A DNA stretch of 64,000 bases from Streptomyces sp. M92 (GCF_028473745.1 NZ_CP101137.1:2976001-3040000); one strand, 5' to 3'. Shown: positions 20,216 through 29,254, counted from the first letter of the stretch. Notes: generated from the sequence alone by a model not told the origin. Numbers and translations: made by a program.

Positions 20216-22468
20216 TTGAGTCGTGAAACTGACAGTTCGTCCTCCGGGCCCCACGGGCGCGGCGGAGCCGCCTACCCGTCGGGCACCCCGCCCTACGGGA
20301 CACCCACGGCTTCCGACGCCGGTGCGGACGCGGGCCGTTCGGCCCCGCGGCCCGAGGAGCGCAAGACCGAGACGACGCTGACGACCCGCATCAAAATCAA
20401 CATCCCCGGGTCGCGTCCCATCCCGCCGGTCGTCGTGCGCAAGCCCGTCGCGGGCGCCGAGGACGACGCCGCTGACACGGAGACGGCCGGGCGGACCGAG
20501 CCGAGCGCTTCCAGGCCGGCCCCCGGCGCCGCGGAGGCTCCCGCGGAGCCCGAGCAGCACGCCAGGCCCGCCGAGGACAAGCCGGCCAGCGACTGGTTCG
20601 CCCCGCGCAAGTCGGGCCCGGCCAAGGGTGTTCAGGGCGGCGGCTCCGCCAACGGCGCCGGTACGGCCGGTGGTTCGGGGGCCGCGCCCGGTGCGCCGGG
20701 CGCCTCCGGCCCGGGTGCGGGTGCTTCCGGTGCGGGCGCGCGGCCGGGCGGCGAGAGCGGCCGTCCCGGTGGTGTCGTCGGTTCCATGAACGCCCCGGGC
20801 GGCTCCCGGTCCGGTTCCGGGGGCGGCGCGGGCCGTTCCGGTGCGACCGGCGGACCGGTGGCGCCCGGCCACGGCGGCGGCACCGGCTCCTTCGACGTCA
20901 CCGAGGCGCTGGCGACGGGACCCCTGGGCAACGGCAACGGCACCCGTCCGGACGGCGACGACCTGCCGTACTTCCCGGGTGACGGGCAGGGCGGCCGGGC
21001 CCCCGGGCCCCGCGAGGGGCAGCACGGACCGAACGGGCAGTCCCCCTACGGCGCCCCCCGGGGCCCCGCGGGCCCGACGGGCGGCCCGGTCACCGGCGAC
21101 AGCCCGCTGGCACCGCCGGCCGGCGGTCCCGGCGTGCCCGGTGGCCCCGGCGTGCCGGGCGGACAGCGCGGTCCCGAGCCCAACGGCCTGCGCCCCGGCG
21201 GGCCGCAGGGCCCCGGTGGCCCGGGCGGGCCGCAGGGCCCCGGCGCCGGCCCCGGCACCGCCCGGCCCGCTCCCGGCGGCGGACTCAGCGACGACACCGC
21301 CATCCTCACCCCGCAGAAGCCCGCCCCCGAGCCCGGCACCCGCGGCCACGGCAACCCGGACAACGTCTCCGGCAACACCGTCACCAGTGGCATCCCCGTC
21401 GTACCGTCGGACCACGGCGCGCCGTTCCGGGGCGCGCCCGTCGGCGGGACGTCGCCGCACACGCCCCCGAAGCTGCCCGAGCCGGTCTCCGCGCCCCCGG
21501 CGAGCTCCGCCAAGCCCGCCAAGAAGAAGGGACGCGGGAAGCTCCCGCTGCTCGTCGGCGGCCTGGTCGTCGTCGCCGGTGTCACCTACGGCGCCGGCCT
21601 GCTCATGAACCGCTCCGACGTGCCGAAGGGCACCACGGTGCTCGGCGTCGACATCGGCGGCAGTACGCGCGACGACGCCGTCGAGAAGCTGGACGAGGCC
21701 CTCGGGGCCCGTGCGGCCAAGCCGCTCAAGCTCGAGGTGGGCGGCGAAACCGTCTCCCTGAAGCCGGACCAGGCGGGGCTCCAGCTCGACACGCAGGCCA
21801 CGGCCAGCAACGCGGCGACCAGCGACTACAACCCGGTCTCCGTGATCGGCTCGCTCTTCGGCCAGGAGCGGGTCGTCGAGCCGGAGATGCCCGTCGACGA
21901 GGAGAAGCTGCACGCCGCCCTGGAGGACGCCGCGGGCGGCGCCGGATCGGTGACCGAGGGCACGATCGAGTTCGAGTCCGGCAAGGCCGTCCCCGTGTAC
22001 GGCAAGCCGGGCAAGGGCATCGACGTCGCCAAGTCCGCCGAGGCCGTGCGGGAGGCGTACCGCGCCCAGGTCGAGACGGGCACCGCCGCCCCGGTGGACG
22101 TGCCGACGACCACCCAGCAGCCCACGGTCTCCAAGGCCGAGGTCGACCGGATGATGAAGGAGTTCGCCGAGCCGGCGATGTCGGCGAAGGTGACCGTGCA
22201 GACGGACCCGGCGCACTCCGTCCCGATGAGCCCGGAGAAGTCGCTGTGGAAGTTCCTCAGGGTCACGGCCGTCAACGGCAAGCTTGTCGACAAGCCCGAC
22301 TTGAACGCCCTCGAAGAGCTCTACGGCGGGGCGTTCGACGGCGTGCTCATCACCCGCGCCAACGGTGAGAAGACGCCCGTCACCCCCCAGGACGTCTACG
22401 GCGCCCTGCGCCAGGCCCTGAAGAGCAAGACCGACCGCGTCGCGGTCATCGAGACCAACCCCAGCTGA
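20216..22468 (+). CDS. Membrane-anchored protein with peptidoglycan-binding (PG_binding_4) region
   Basis: A 750-residue protein with three parts: a low-complexity cytoplasmic region of about 440 residues rich in Gly, Pro and Ala; one membrane helix near residues 442-464 (LPLLVGGLVVVAGVTYGAGL); and an extracellular region with two PG_binding_4-like modules (GTTVLGVDIGGSTRDDAVEKL and the later KAVPVYGKPGKGIDVAK). This build is typical of VanW/YoaR-type cell-wall proteins. I see no catalytic domain, so it probably binds or organises the wall. The TTG start is chosen because GGGAGAA sits just upstream and there is no better start. Long Gly/Pro DNA makes indels a risk, but the frame is intact. 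Confidence 0.82.
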   Translation: MSRETDSSSSGPHGRGGAAYPSGTPPYGTPTASDAGADAGRSAPRPEERKTETTLTTRIKINIPGSRPIPPVVVRKPVAGAEDDAADTETAGRTEPSASRPAPGAAEAPAEPEQHARPAEDKPASDWFAPRKSGPAKGVQGGGSANGAGTAGGSGAAPGAPGASGPGAGASGAGARPGGESGRPGGVVGSMNAPGGSRSGSGGGAGRSGATGGPVAPGHGGGTGSFDVTEALATGPLGNGNGTRPDGDDLPYFPGDGQGGRAPGPREGQHGPNGQSPYGAPRGPAGPTGGPVTGDSPLAPPAGGPGVPGGPGVPGGQRGPEPNGLRPGGPQGPGGPGGPQGPGAGPGTARPAPGGGLSDDTAILTPQKPAPEPGTRGHGNPDNVSGNTVTSGIPVVPSDHGAPFRGAPVGGTSPHTPPKLPEPVSAPPASSAKPAKKKGRGKLPLLVGGLVVVAGVTYGAGLLMNRSDVPKGTTVLGVDIGGSTRDDAVEKLDEALGARAAKPLKLEVGGETVSLKPDQAGLQLDTQATASNAATSDYNPVSVIGSLFGQERVVEPEMPVDEEKLHAALEDAAGGAGSVTEGTIEFESGKAVPVYGKPGKGIDVAKSAEAVREAYRAQVETGTAAPVDVPTTTQQPTVSKAEVDRMMKEFAEPAMSAKVTVQTDPAHSVPMSPEKSLWKFLRVTAVNGKLVDKPDLNALEELYGGAFDGVLITRANGEKTPVTPQDVYGALRQALKSKTDRVAVIETNPS

Positions 22469-22485
22469 CGGCCCACCGCGCGGAG

Positions 22486-22517
22486 GAGGGGCGCCCGGCA
22501 CCCGCCGGGCGCCCCTC
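22486..22517. terminator. Bidirectional terminator between convergent genes
   Basis: A 14-bp perfect stem (22486-22499 with 22504-22517, loop ACCC) sits 18 bases after the anchored-protein stop and before the end of the convergent SirB1-like gene, so it can serve both. Confidence 0.8.
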
Positions 22518-22555
22518 GCGTCGTACGGCTGCCGCCCCCGGGGCCCGCCCGGCGT

Positions 22556-23446
22556 TCAGTTCAGCATCGCCCGAGCCCCCCGCGCCTCTTCCCGGACCCG
22601 TTCGGCGGCCTCCTCGTCCACCGCCGCCACGACCTCCGCGTACGCCTCCAGCTCCCCGGCCCCCGCCGAGAACTCCCCCCGCTGCACCAGCAGCCGCGCC
22701 CGCTCGTACCGCAGCCGCGCCGGGTGCGCCGGCAGCAGCAGCGCCAGCTCGATCGCCCACAGCCCGGCCGCCGACTGCTCCGGCCGCCCCGCCGCCCACG
22801 CCCGGATGTTGTTCAGGACCCGCGCCACCACGTCCAGCGGCGCCGCGGGCTCCAGCATCGACGGCCGCAGCGCCGCCCCCGTCGCCCCGGCGACCAGCAC
22901 CTCCGCGTCGTTCCCCTCGAGCAGCCGGCCCCCGTCGAACGGATCGGCGAGCACCCGCCCCTCGCCCTCCTCCGACCCGAACGCCGGGCCCAGCTCCGAC
23001 CCGAAGCCGACCACGAAGTGCCCCGGCAGCGCGACCCCGTAGACCGGCGCCCCGGCCCGCCGGGCCACCTCCAGCCACACCACCGACAGCAGGATCGGCA
23101 GCCCGCGCCGGCGCCGCAGCACCTCGTGCAGCAGCGACGACTCCAGCCGCTGGTAGTCCGCGGCGACCCCGTGGAACCCGTACCGCTCGCCCAGCAGGTC
23201 CCGCAGCGCCATCGCCCAGGCCCGCGGCGAACCCGGCCGGAACGGCAGCTCCCCGGCCAGCCGGTCCAGCTCCACCTGAGCGGCGTCCAGACCCGCGTCC
23301 TCCAGCGCCCTGTCCGCCTCCGCGCCCACCAGCAGGCACAGTGCCGACAGGTCGGGCCGCTCGGAACGCGCCTCTTCGGCGAACCGCCGCCGCACCTCGG
23401 CGGAGCGTTCCGGCGACGGGGGCTGCGGAGAACGAGGATGACGCAT
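22556..23446 (-). CDS. SirB1/transglutaminase-like family protein
   Basis: A 296-residue protein of the SirB1 family: a central transglutaminase-like region (FHGVAADYQRLESSLLHEVL, RRGLPILLSVVWLEVARRAG, GVALPGHFVVGFGS) followed by TPR-like helices at the C-terminus (NIRAWAAGRPEQSAAGL). Activity of this family is not established. The ATG at 23446 (MRHPRSPQPP) is preferred, though a GTG seven codons upstream is possible. It lies 30 bases downstream of the GNAT gene on the same strand, probably one transcript. Confidence 0.83.
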   Translation of the reverse strand: MRHPRSPQPPSPERSAEVRRRFAEEARSERPDLSALCLLVGAEADRALEDAGLDAAQVELDRLAGELPFRPGSPRAWAMALRDLLGERYGFHGVAADYQRLESSLLHEVLRRRRGLPILLSVVWLEVARRAGAPVYGVALPGHFVVGFGSELGPAFGSEEGEGRVLADPFDGGRLLEGNDAEVLVAGATGAALRPSMLEPAAPLDVVARVLNNIRAWAAGRPEQSAAGLWAIELALLLPAHPARLRYERARLLVQRGEFSAGAGELEAYAEVVAAVDEEAAERVREEARGARAMLN

Positions 23447-23476
23447 GACTGGCTCGTGCCCTTCCACGGCGATCGG

Positions 23477-24484
23477 TTACCGGCCCGTACCGGCGTCCGC
23501 CGGTTCCCGGTAGTGGTGGTAGGCGTGGTGCGCCGCGAAGCCCATTCCGGTGTACAGCGCCCGCGCCGCCGGGTTGTCGGCCTCCACCTGGAGCCACGCC
23601 GCCGACGCGCCCTCGTCGAGCGCCCGCCGGGCCAGCGCGGCCATCACGGCGGTGGCGAGCCCCCGGCGCCGCTGCGCGGGATCGACCTCGACGGCCGCGA
23701 AGGAGGCCCACCGCCCGTCCACGACACAGCGCCCGATGGCCGCGGGTGAGTCGGCACCGGGCACCGTCGCGAACCACACCGACGGCCCGGAGCCCAGCAC
23801 CCGCAGGGCCACGTCGCTCACGCCCTTGCGCTGATAGCGCGACAGCCACGCCTCGTCCGCCCCCCGGGACAGGACCACGCCGGCGCCCTCCGCCCGGTCG
23901 GCGACCGGCGCGAGCCCGCCGGTCCACACCTCGGCCGTCACCTCCCGCACCCAGCCCCGCCGCTCCAGCTCCGCGCACAGCAGCTCCTGCGTGCCCTCGG
24001 CACCGGTGGCGGTCTGGACGTACGCGGGCAGGCCGCGCTCGCCGTACCAGCGGCGTACGGCCGTCAGCGCCTCGTCGAGCGGCATCCCCGGATCACCGAG
24101 CGGCAGCACGGAGTTGGCCCGCCGCGTGAACCCGCCGGCCGCCCGCAGCTCCCACTCGCCGAGCCACTCGCTCTCCACCGGCCGCCAGGCCCGCGAGGCG
24201 ACCCGCGCCAGCTCCTCGTAGGAGGCGGCGGGACCGCGCCGACGCGCCGGGGCGGACGGCGCGACCTTCCCCGCGACCAGCGAGGATTCGGGTATGCGGA
24301 CGCTCTCGCCACTCTTCCGTGTGATCAGCAGCACACCATCGTCCCATGATGTGAGAACACCGACCGTGTCGGTGAACTTCTCCGCCGCGTCACCAGCATC
24401 GTTCAAGCGTCGTACGGAGACTCGTTTGCCCACGTCAGCAGCGGTGATGCGGACTTCGAGACGGCCTGCGGCAGAGATTTCCAC
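23477..24484 (-). CDS. GNAT family N-acetyltransferase with N-terminal SH3-like domain
   Basis: A 335-residue protein. Residues 1-75 resemble the small beta domain in Rv0428c-type acetyltransferases (VGKRVSVRRLND, GVLTSWDDGVLLITRKSG), and the C-terminal part is a GNAT fold with acetyl-CoA motif RRRGLATAVMAALARRAL near residue 272. The GTG at 24484 is chosen because AGGAGGGG lies 11 bases upstream and the conserved domain starts at EISAAGRLEV; the frame stays open well upstream over fdxA but that part is not conserved. Divergent from fdxA. Acceptor unknown. Confidence 0.87.
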   Translation of the reverse strand: MEISAAGRLEVRITAADVGKRVSVRRLNDAGDAAEKFTDTVGVLTSWDDGVLLITRKSGESVRIPESSLVAGKVAPSAPARRRGPAASYEELARVASRAWRPVESEWLGEWELRAAGGFTRRANSVLPLGDPGMPLDEALTAVRRWYGERGLPAYVQTATGAEGTQELLCAELERRGWVREVTAEVWTGGLAPVADRAEGAGVVLSRGADEAWLSRYQRKGVSDVALRVLGSGPSVWFATVPGADSPAAIGRCVVDGRWASFAAVEVDPAQRRRGLATAVMAALARRALDEGASAAWLQVEADNPAARALYTGMGFAAHHAYHHYREPADAGTGR

Positions 24485-24625
24485 GGGTCGGTGCACCCCT
24501 CCTGTTCGGATCATGCCCAAGAACGGAGATACTAGGGGTGGGCATCGACGACGCCGCGCTCCCGCGCGCCAGGCGGCGGAGCCTGAGGAGGCCCGCCAGC
24601 GCCCGTATCGAGGAGGAACGACAGC

Positions 24626-24943
24626 GTGACCTACGTCATCGCGCAGCCTTGTGTCGACGTCAAGGACAAGGCGTGCATCGAGGAGTGCCCGGTCGACTGC
24701 ATCTACGAGGGCCAGCGGTCCTTGTACATCCATCCGGACGAATGCGTCGACTGCGGCGCCTGTGAGCCGGTCTGCCCGGTCGAGGCGATCTTCTACGAGG
24801 ACGACACTCCGGAGGAGTGGAAGGACTACTACAAGGCGAACGTCGAGTTCTTCGACGAGCTGGGCTCGCCCGGCGGCGCCAGCAAGCTGGGGCTGATCGA
24901 ACGCGACCACCCCTTCGTCGCCGCGCTGCCGCCGCAGGCGTAA
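24626..24943 (+). CDS. fdxA: Seven-iron ferredoxin FdxA
   Basis: Small electron carrier with one 3Fe-4S and one 4Fe-4S centre. The 105-residue product begins TYVIAQPCVDVKDKACIEEC, giving the first Cys motif (C9, C17, C21 then CP), and continues with the second motif ECVDCGACEPVCP. Length fits the actinobacterial FdxA/FdxC group. The GTG has AGGAGGAA upstream. It is followed after 97 bases by dapC; the order ferredoxin then aminotransferase is conserved in actinobacteria. Confidence 0.96.
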   Translation: MTYVIAQPCVDVKDKACIEECPVDCIYEGQRSLYIHPDECVDCGACEPVCPVEAIFYEDDTPEEWKDYYKANVEFFDELGSPGGASKLGLIERDHPFVAALPPQA

Positions 24944-25040
24944 GCACCCGCGCCGCCTCGGTCCCGTACGTCCCGGTCACCCGATCGGCGCCGTACGGGA
25001 CCGAGGCGTTCGCCGTACCGTCGAAAGTGAGCCACCAACC

Positions 25041-26138
25041 GTGTCCGCAGTCTCCGACCGCCTTCCCGCCTTCCCCTGGGACAAGCTGGCGCCGTACAAG
25101 AAGACGGCCGCCGCGCATCCGGACGGCATCGTCGACCTCTCCGTCGGCACCCCGGTCGACCCGGTCCCCGACCTGATCCAGAAGGCCCTGGTCGACGCGG
25201 CGGACTCTCCGGGCTACCCGACTGTCTGGGGCACCCCGGCACTGCGCGACGCGATCACCGGCTGGGTCGGGCGCCGCCTCGGCGCCCGCGACGTCACCCA
25301 CCGCCACGTCCTGCCGATCGTCGGCTCCAAGGAACTCGTCGCCTGGCTCCCGACCCAGCTGGGTCTCGGCCCGGGCGACAGGGTGGCCTTCCCACGCCTG
25401 GCCTACCCGACGTACGAGGTCGGCGCGCGCCTGGCCCGCGCGGAGTACGAGGCGTACGACGACCCCACGGACCTGGACCCGGCGGGCCTGAGGCTCCTGT
25501 GGCTCAACTCCCCGTCGAACCCGACCGGCAAGGTCCTGTCCAAGGCAGACCTGACCCGCATCGTGGCCTGGGCCCGCGAGCACGGCGTCCTCGTCGTCTC
25601 CGACGAGTGCTACCTGGAGCTGGGCTGGGAGGCCGATCCGGTCTCCGTCCTGCACCCGGACGTCAACGGCGGCTCGTACGGCGGCCTGGTCGCCGTCCAC
25701 TCGCTCTCCAAGCGCTCCAACCTCGCGGGCTACCGCGCGGCCTTCCTGGCGGGCGATCCGGGCGTCCTGGGGCCCCTCCTGGAGATCCGCAAGCACGGCG
25801 GCATGATGACGTCCGCGCCGACGCAGGCGGCGGTCGTGGCGGCCCTCGGCGACGACGAGCACGTCCGCGTCCAGCGCGAGCGCTACGCGGCACGCCGCAC
25901 GGCCCTGCGCGAGGCGCTCCTCGGCCACGGCTTCCGCATCGAGCACAGCGAGGCCAGCCTCTACCTCTGGGCGACCCGCGACGAGTCCTGCTGGGACACG
26001 GTGGCCCACCTGGCCGGCCACGGCATCCTGGTCGCCCCCGGCGACTTCTACGGCCCCGCGGGCGCCAACCACATCCGCGTCGCCTTCACAGCCACGGATG
26101 AGCGAGTCCAGGCAGCCGTATCCCGCCTGACGGCCTGA
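25041..26138 (+). CDS. dapC: Succinyldiaminopimelate transaminase DapC
   Basis: PLP-dependent class I/II aminotransferase of the succinylase branch of lysine and meso-diaminopimelate synthesis, making N-succinyl-LL-2,6-diaminopimelate. The 365-residue product shows LNSPSNPTGKV (cofactor-binding Asn region), DECYLELGW and the PLP lysine in VHSLSKRSNLAGYR. Next to fdxA and in the same stretch as dapE, its DapC role is well supported, although the family is broad. The GTG start follows the conserved SDRLPAFPWDKL beginning. Confidence 0.92.
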   Translation: MSAVSDRLPAFPWDKLAPYKKTAAAHPDGIVDLSVGTPVDPVPDLIQKALVDAADSPGYPTVWGTPALRDAITGWVGRRLGARDVTHRHVLPIVGSKELVAWLPTQLGLGPGDRVAFPRLAYPTYEVGARLARAEYEAYDDPTDLDPAGLRLLWLNSPSNPTGKVLSKADLTRIVAWAREHGVLVVSDECYLELGWEADPVSVLHPDVNGGSYGGLVAVHSLSKRSNLAGYRAAFLAGDPGVLGPLLEIRKHGGMMTSAPTQAAVVAALGDDEHVRVQRERYAARRTALREALLGHGFRIEHSEASLYLWATRDESCWDTVAHLAGHGILVAPGDFYGPAGANHIRVAFTATDERVQAAVSRLTA

Positions 26139-26153
26139 CGGCCTGACGGCCCG
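26128..26153 (+). repeat. 8-bp triplication at the dapC stop codon
   Basis: The unit CTGACGGC is present three times in a row across and after the TGA of dapC. In the first copy the TGA is not in frame; the second holds the real stop. It looks like slippage at the gene end. Confidence 0.7.
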
Positions 26154-26193
26154 GCCCGGCTGTGGGCAGTCGTTCCGCAGGGCGATGGGGGCA

Positions 26194-26223
26194 CCTCCCA
26201 TGCCCTTGAGGCAACGGGGGAGG
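26194..26223. repeat. Imperfect palindrome of the CCTCCC...GGGAGG kind
   Basis: CCTCCC (26194-26199) pairs with GGGAGG (26218-26223), and GCC (26202-26204) with GGC (26210-26212), around CTTGA. It looks like the short dispersed palindromes common between Streptomyces genes. Only one copy is seen in this window. Confidence 0.45.
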
Positions 26224-26292
26224 GCGGGCACAGCCCCCAACGCCGGGCACCCGGCCAACAAACGCCCACCGTACGGGCGTAGGCACGCAAAA

Positions 26293-26330
26293 CGCCGGGT
26301 CCCCAGGGAAGCACCCCTGGGGACCCGGCG
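26293..26330. terminator. Bidirectional terminator between dapC and a secreted protein gene
   Basis: A perfect 16-bp stem (26293-26308 with 26315-26330, loop AAGCAC). On the minus strand it is followed by GTTTTGC, a short T-tract, so it mainly ends the minus-strand gene 16 bases away; it can also stop dapC read-through. Confidence 0.87.
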
Positions 26331-26346
26331 CCGTACAAACCCGGCG

Positions 26347-26778
26347 CTAGCCGACCGGCAGACCCTGCACCGGCAGCCCGCCCTTGCCCAGCGCGTCCGT
26401 CGGCAGCCCGCTCCCGGTGGCCGTCTTCGCCGTGTCACCGACGACGTCCCCGGCGGAGCCCGCCGCGTCCCCGGCGGCCTTCTGGGCCACCGGCGTGGTC
26501 TTCTTGACGAGCGAGCCGCCGGTCTTGCCCGCGGCCGGCACCGTCTTCTTGACGGCCTTGCTGCCGGTGTCGCCCGCGGTCTCGGTGACGTTCTGGGCCG
26601 CGGCGTCGACGGTGTTGCCGACGTTCGCCCCGTCCAGCGCGGTCAGTCCCCCGAGGTTCGGGGTGGCGGGCAGTTCGGGAGCCGCGCTGGCGGAGCCGGC
26701 CGCACCGACCCCGGCGGCCGCTCCCGCAGCGACGAGCAGCGCGGCACGGGCGATCCGGCGGGTCAGGGGGAGGGACAT
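26347..26778 (-). CDS. Small secreted Ala/Gly/Val-rich protein
   Basis: A 143-residue protein with a clear Sec signal peptide (two Arg near the N-terminus, hydrophobic AALLVAAGAAAGVGAAGS, cleavage after ASA). The mature part is low in complexity and rich in A, G, T, K and V (TGSKAVKKTVPAAGKTGG). No enzyme motif is seen; similar streptomycete proteins carry the misleading label ATP-binding protein. AAGGAG precedes the ATG. Possibly a wall-associated protein; function unknown. Confidence 0.78.
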   Translation of the reverse strand: MSLPLTRRIARAALLVAAGAAAGVGAAGSASAAPELPATPNLGGLTALDGANVGNTVDAAAQNVTETAGDTGSKAVKKTVPAAGKTGGSLVKKTTPVAQKAAGDAAGSAGDVVGDTAKTATGSGLPTDALGKGGLPVQGLPVG

Positions 26779-27100
26779 GATGCTCCTTAGACGGAAGTCA
26801 ACGATGGGTGATCCGACCGTGCCCGGCGAGTGATCGACCGGGCCCGGACGCAGTGACTACCGCTCGAGGACGGCGAAGGTTGCGGACGCACAACGTAAAG
26901 AGTTGGTAATGCGTCGCATTATCGGGTGCCCATAAAAACGGGCAAAAGGGAGCCGGTCGGAAAGTCTGCCGAATCCTTACAGCCCTTGATTTTCCTGGGC
27001 TCCGGCGGATGGGGCGCCGAGGCTCCGGAAGTGCGGGCGCCACGTCGACACGGTGCCGCCGCGAGTAACCCCCACGGGTGACGAGTCGTACGGGCGGGCG
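26779..27100. other. 322-bp intergenic stretch, no gene seen
   Basis: Between two minus-strand genes. It has an AT-richer part (about 26880-27000: AACGTAAAGAGTTGGTAATGCG, CATAAAAACGGGCAAAAGG) that probably holds the promoter of the small secreted protein. I looked for a riboswitch-like arrangement and could not support one. Confidence 0.5.
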
Positions 27101-28117
27101 CTACCGCGCGGTGGTGATACGGACCGAGCCCGCGGCCCGCTCGGCGCCCCGCGCGCCGCCCTCGCCCGTCGGGTGCCACTTGCTGTCGGTGTTCCCCGCC
27201 GTCCACTGCCGGCCCGCGTAGGAGACCCGCTGGATGTGCAGCGAGGAGGCGTTGGCCACCGCCCAGTGCGCCAGTTGCCACCCGCGCCGCTCCGGGCTCG
27301 CCTCCGTGCCCGAACCGGCCGCGGCGACCGGCAGCGTCACGGTCCGGTCGGCGTCGGCGGAGCCGCCGGCGGCCGGCGAGGACGTGGGCTCCGGGGTGGC
27401 GGCGTCGCCGCTGCCCGCCACCGCGCCGGCCGGCTGGAGCACATCCTGACCGAAGTCCCGTACGAGCGCCGCGCGGACCGCGGCGGGCCCCTTGTCCCGG
27501 GTGGCGCCCGGGCGGCCCTGGCAGGTCAGCGTCGCCGCGGACCGCCCGGTCAGCGCGGCGGCCAGGAGCGTGGCGTCCGGTTCGTGCTTGGCGTACGCGT
27601 CGGGGAAGCCGCTGCGCTGCACGCGCTGGGCGGCGACCGTCAGCGGGAGACTCGTGTAGCCGGGCACCTCGACCAGGTGGTCGTAGAACATGCCCGCCGA
27701 GTACGCCGGGTCCATGATCTCCGCCGGAGTGCCCCAGCCCTGCGAGGGGCGCTGCTGGAACAGGCCGAGCGAGTCGCGGTCGCCGTGGTCGATGTTGCGC
27801 AGCGTCGACTCCTGCAGCGCGGTCGCCAGCGCGATCGTCACCGCCCGCTCGGGCAGGCCGCGCGCGGTGCCCACCGCGGTGATCGTCGCCGCGTTCACCG
27901 CCTGCTCCGGCGTGAACTCGTAGGTCGCCCCGCCGTCCTCGGCGGAGACCACCTTGCATCCGGGAGCGCCCCCGCCCCCGGTGACGTACTGCACCGCCAG
28001 GTAACCGGCGACCGAGAGCAGGACCATGGAGGCCGCCCCCGAACGGAGAAGGCGGCCACGGCGTTTGCGGGCGGGTGACGGCTGAAGCACGCGTACAAGG
28101 TACTGGAGGGTAGCCAT
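27101..28117 (-). CDS. Membrane-anchored lysozyme-like (transglycosylase-type) protein
   Basis: A 338-residue protein with a basic N-terminus, one membrane helix (ASMVLLSVAGYLAVQYVTGG near residues 29-48), then an extracellular domain with GLPERAVTIALATALQESTL and RDSLGLFQQRPSQGW, motifs of lysozyme-fold wall enzymes with a probable catalytic Glu in LQES. A Thr/Ser/Pro/Ala-rich linker and a C-terminal region (WQLAHWAVANASSLHIQRVS) follow. Streptomyces homologues are often labelled heavy metal transporter without support. Divergent from dapE. Start is the ATG of MATLQYLVRVLQ. Confidence 0.8.
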   Translation of the reverse strand: MATLQYLVRVLQPSPARKRRGRLLRSGAASMVLLSVAGYLAVQYVTGGGGAPGCKVVSAEDGGATYEFTPEQAVNAATITAVGTARGLPERAVTIALATALQESTLRNIDHGDRDSLGLFQQRPSQGWGTPAEIMDPAYSAGMFYDHLVEVPGYTSLPLTVAAQRVQRSGFPDAYAKHEPDATLLAAALTGRSAATLTCQGRPGATRDKGPAAVRAALVRDFGQDVLQPAGAVAGSGDAATPEPTSSPAAGGSADADRTVTLPVAAAGSGTEASPERRGWQLAHWAVANASSLHIQRVSYAGRQWTAGNTDSKWHPTGEGGARGAERAAGSVRITTAR

Positions 28118-28161
28118 CGGTGTCCGCCAGGTACGGGCAATGCCCGAAAGGGCGGGGGCGC

Positions 28162-28167
28162 TAGGGT
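28162..28167 (+). promoter_or_regulatory. Probable -10 element (TAGGGT) of dapE
   Basis: TAGGGT ends seven bases before the dapE ATG, exactly the arrangement seen before mshB, and suggests a leaderless or almost leaderless transcript. Confidence 0.45.
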
Positions 28168-28174
28168 CGGAGCC

Positions 28175-29254
28175 ATGGCCGATACCCCGCTTGACCTCAC
28201 GCTGGACGCCGCGGAGCTTACCGCGCGGCTCGTCGACTTCCCCTCCGAGAGCGGCACCGAGGAGCCCTTGGCGGACGCGATCGAGAGCGCCCTGCGCGCC
28301 CTGCCGCACCTGTCGGTCGAGCGGTACGGCAACAACGTGGTGGCCCGCACGGACCTGGGGCGGGCGGAGCGCGTGATCCTGGCGGGTCACATCGACACCG
28401 TCCCGATCGCCGGCAACGTGCCCTCCCGGCTGGACGAGGACGGTGTGCTGTGGGGCTGCGGCACCTGCGACATGAAGGCGGGCGTCGCCGTGCAGCTGCG
28501 CATCGCCGCCACCGTCCCGGCCCCCAACCGCGATCTGACCTTCGTCTTCTACGACAACGAGGAGGTCGCCGCCGAGCTGAACGGCCTGAAGCACGTCGCC
28601 GAGGCGCACCCCGAGTGGCTGGAGGGCGACTTCGCGGTGCTCCTCGAACCGTCCGACGGCCAGGTGGAGGGCGGCTGCCAGGGCACGCTGCGGGTGCTGC
28701 TGAAGACGACGGGCGAGCGGGCGCACTCGGCGCGCTCCTGGATGGGCTCCAACGCCATCCACGCCGCCGCCCCGATCCTCGCCCGCCTGGCGGCGTACGA
28801 GCCGCGCTGTCCGGTGATCGACGGCCTGGAGTACCGCGAGGGCCTGAACGCGGTCGGCATCACGGGCGGGGTCGCGGGCAACGTCATCCCCGACGAGTGC
28901 GTGGTCACGGTCAACTTCCGCTACGCCCCCGACCGCGGCCCCGAGGACGCCCTCGCCCACGTGCGGGAGGTCTTCGCGGACTGCGGGGTGACGGAGTTCG
29001 TCGTCGACGACCACAGCGGCGCGGCCCTGCCCGGTCTGTCCCACCCGGCCGCGGCGGCCTTCATCGAGGCGGTGGGCGGCGCCCCGCAGCCCAAGTACGG
29101 CTGGACGGACGTGTCCCGCTTCTCGGCGCTCGGCGTCCCGGCCGTCAACTACGGCCCCGGCAACCCCCACTTGGCGCACAAGCGGGACGAACGGGTGGAG
29201 ACGGCGAAGATCCTCGCGGGGGAGGAGCGTCTGCGGTCCTGGCTGACGGCGTGA
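28175..29254 (+). CDS. dapE: Succinyl-diaminopimelate desuccinylase DapE
   Basis: Zinc metallohydrolase of the M20 family that releases succinate from N-succinyl-LL-diaminopimelate, the step after DapC. The 359-residue product has the metal-ligand motifs AGHIDTVPIAGN, WGCGTCDMKAG and YDNEEVAAE, and the dimerisation region with GERAHSARSWMG. Length is normal. Gene context (dapC 2 kb upstream) agrees. Confidence 0.95.
   Translation: MADTPLDLTLDAAELTARLVDFPSESGTEEPLADAIESALRALPHLSVERYGNNVVARTDLGRAERVILAGHIDTVPIAGNVPSRLDEDGVLWGCGTCDMKAGVAVQLRIAATVPAPNRDLTFVFYDNEEVAAELNGLKHVAEAHPEWLEGDFAVLLEPSDGQVEGGCQGTLRVLLKTTGERAHSARSWMGSNAIHAAAPILARLAAYEPRCPVIDGLEYREGLNAVGITGGVAGNVIPDECVVTVNFRYAPDRGPEDALAHVREVFADCGVTEFVVDDHSGAALPGLSHPAAAAFIEAVGGAPQPKYGWTDVSRFSALGVPAVNYGPGNPHLAHKRDERVETAKILAGEERLRSWLTA

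Noticed and set aside
20641..21290. Gly/Pro-rich DNA as a possible frameshift zone in the anchored protein
   Set aside because: The frame is open from the TTG start through the membrane helix and both wall-binding modules, so no break is needed.
19961..22501. An 846-codon minus-strand frame
   Set aside because: Antisense to the anchored PG_binding_4 protein gene; its composition (G, R, A, V) and lack of motifs mark it as a shadow.
24515..24910. Extension of the GNAT frame over fdxA
   Set aside because: It is antisense to fdxA, whose Cys motifs are unmistakable.
26779..28175. Cyclic di-AMP (ydaO-type) riboswitch before the secreted or lysozyme-like genes
   Set aside because: Such switches precede wall-hydrolase genes in actinobacteria, but the upstream gaps lack the conserved core I would need to see.
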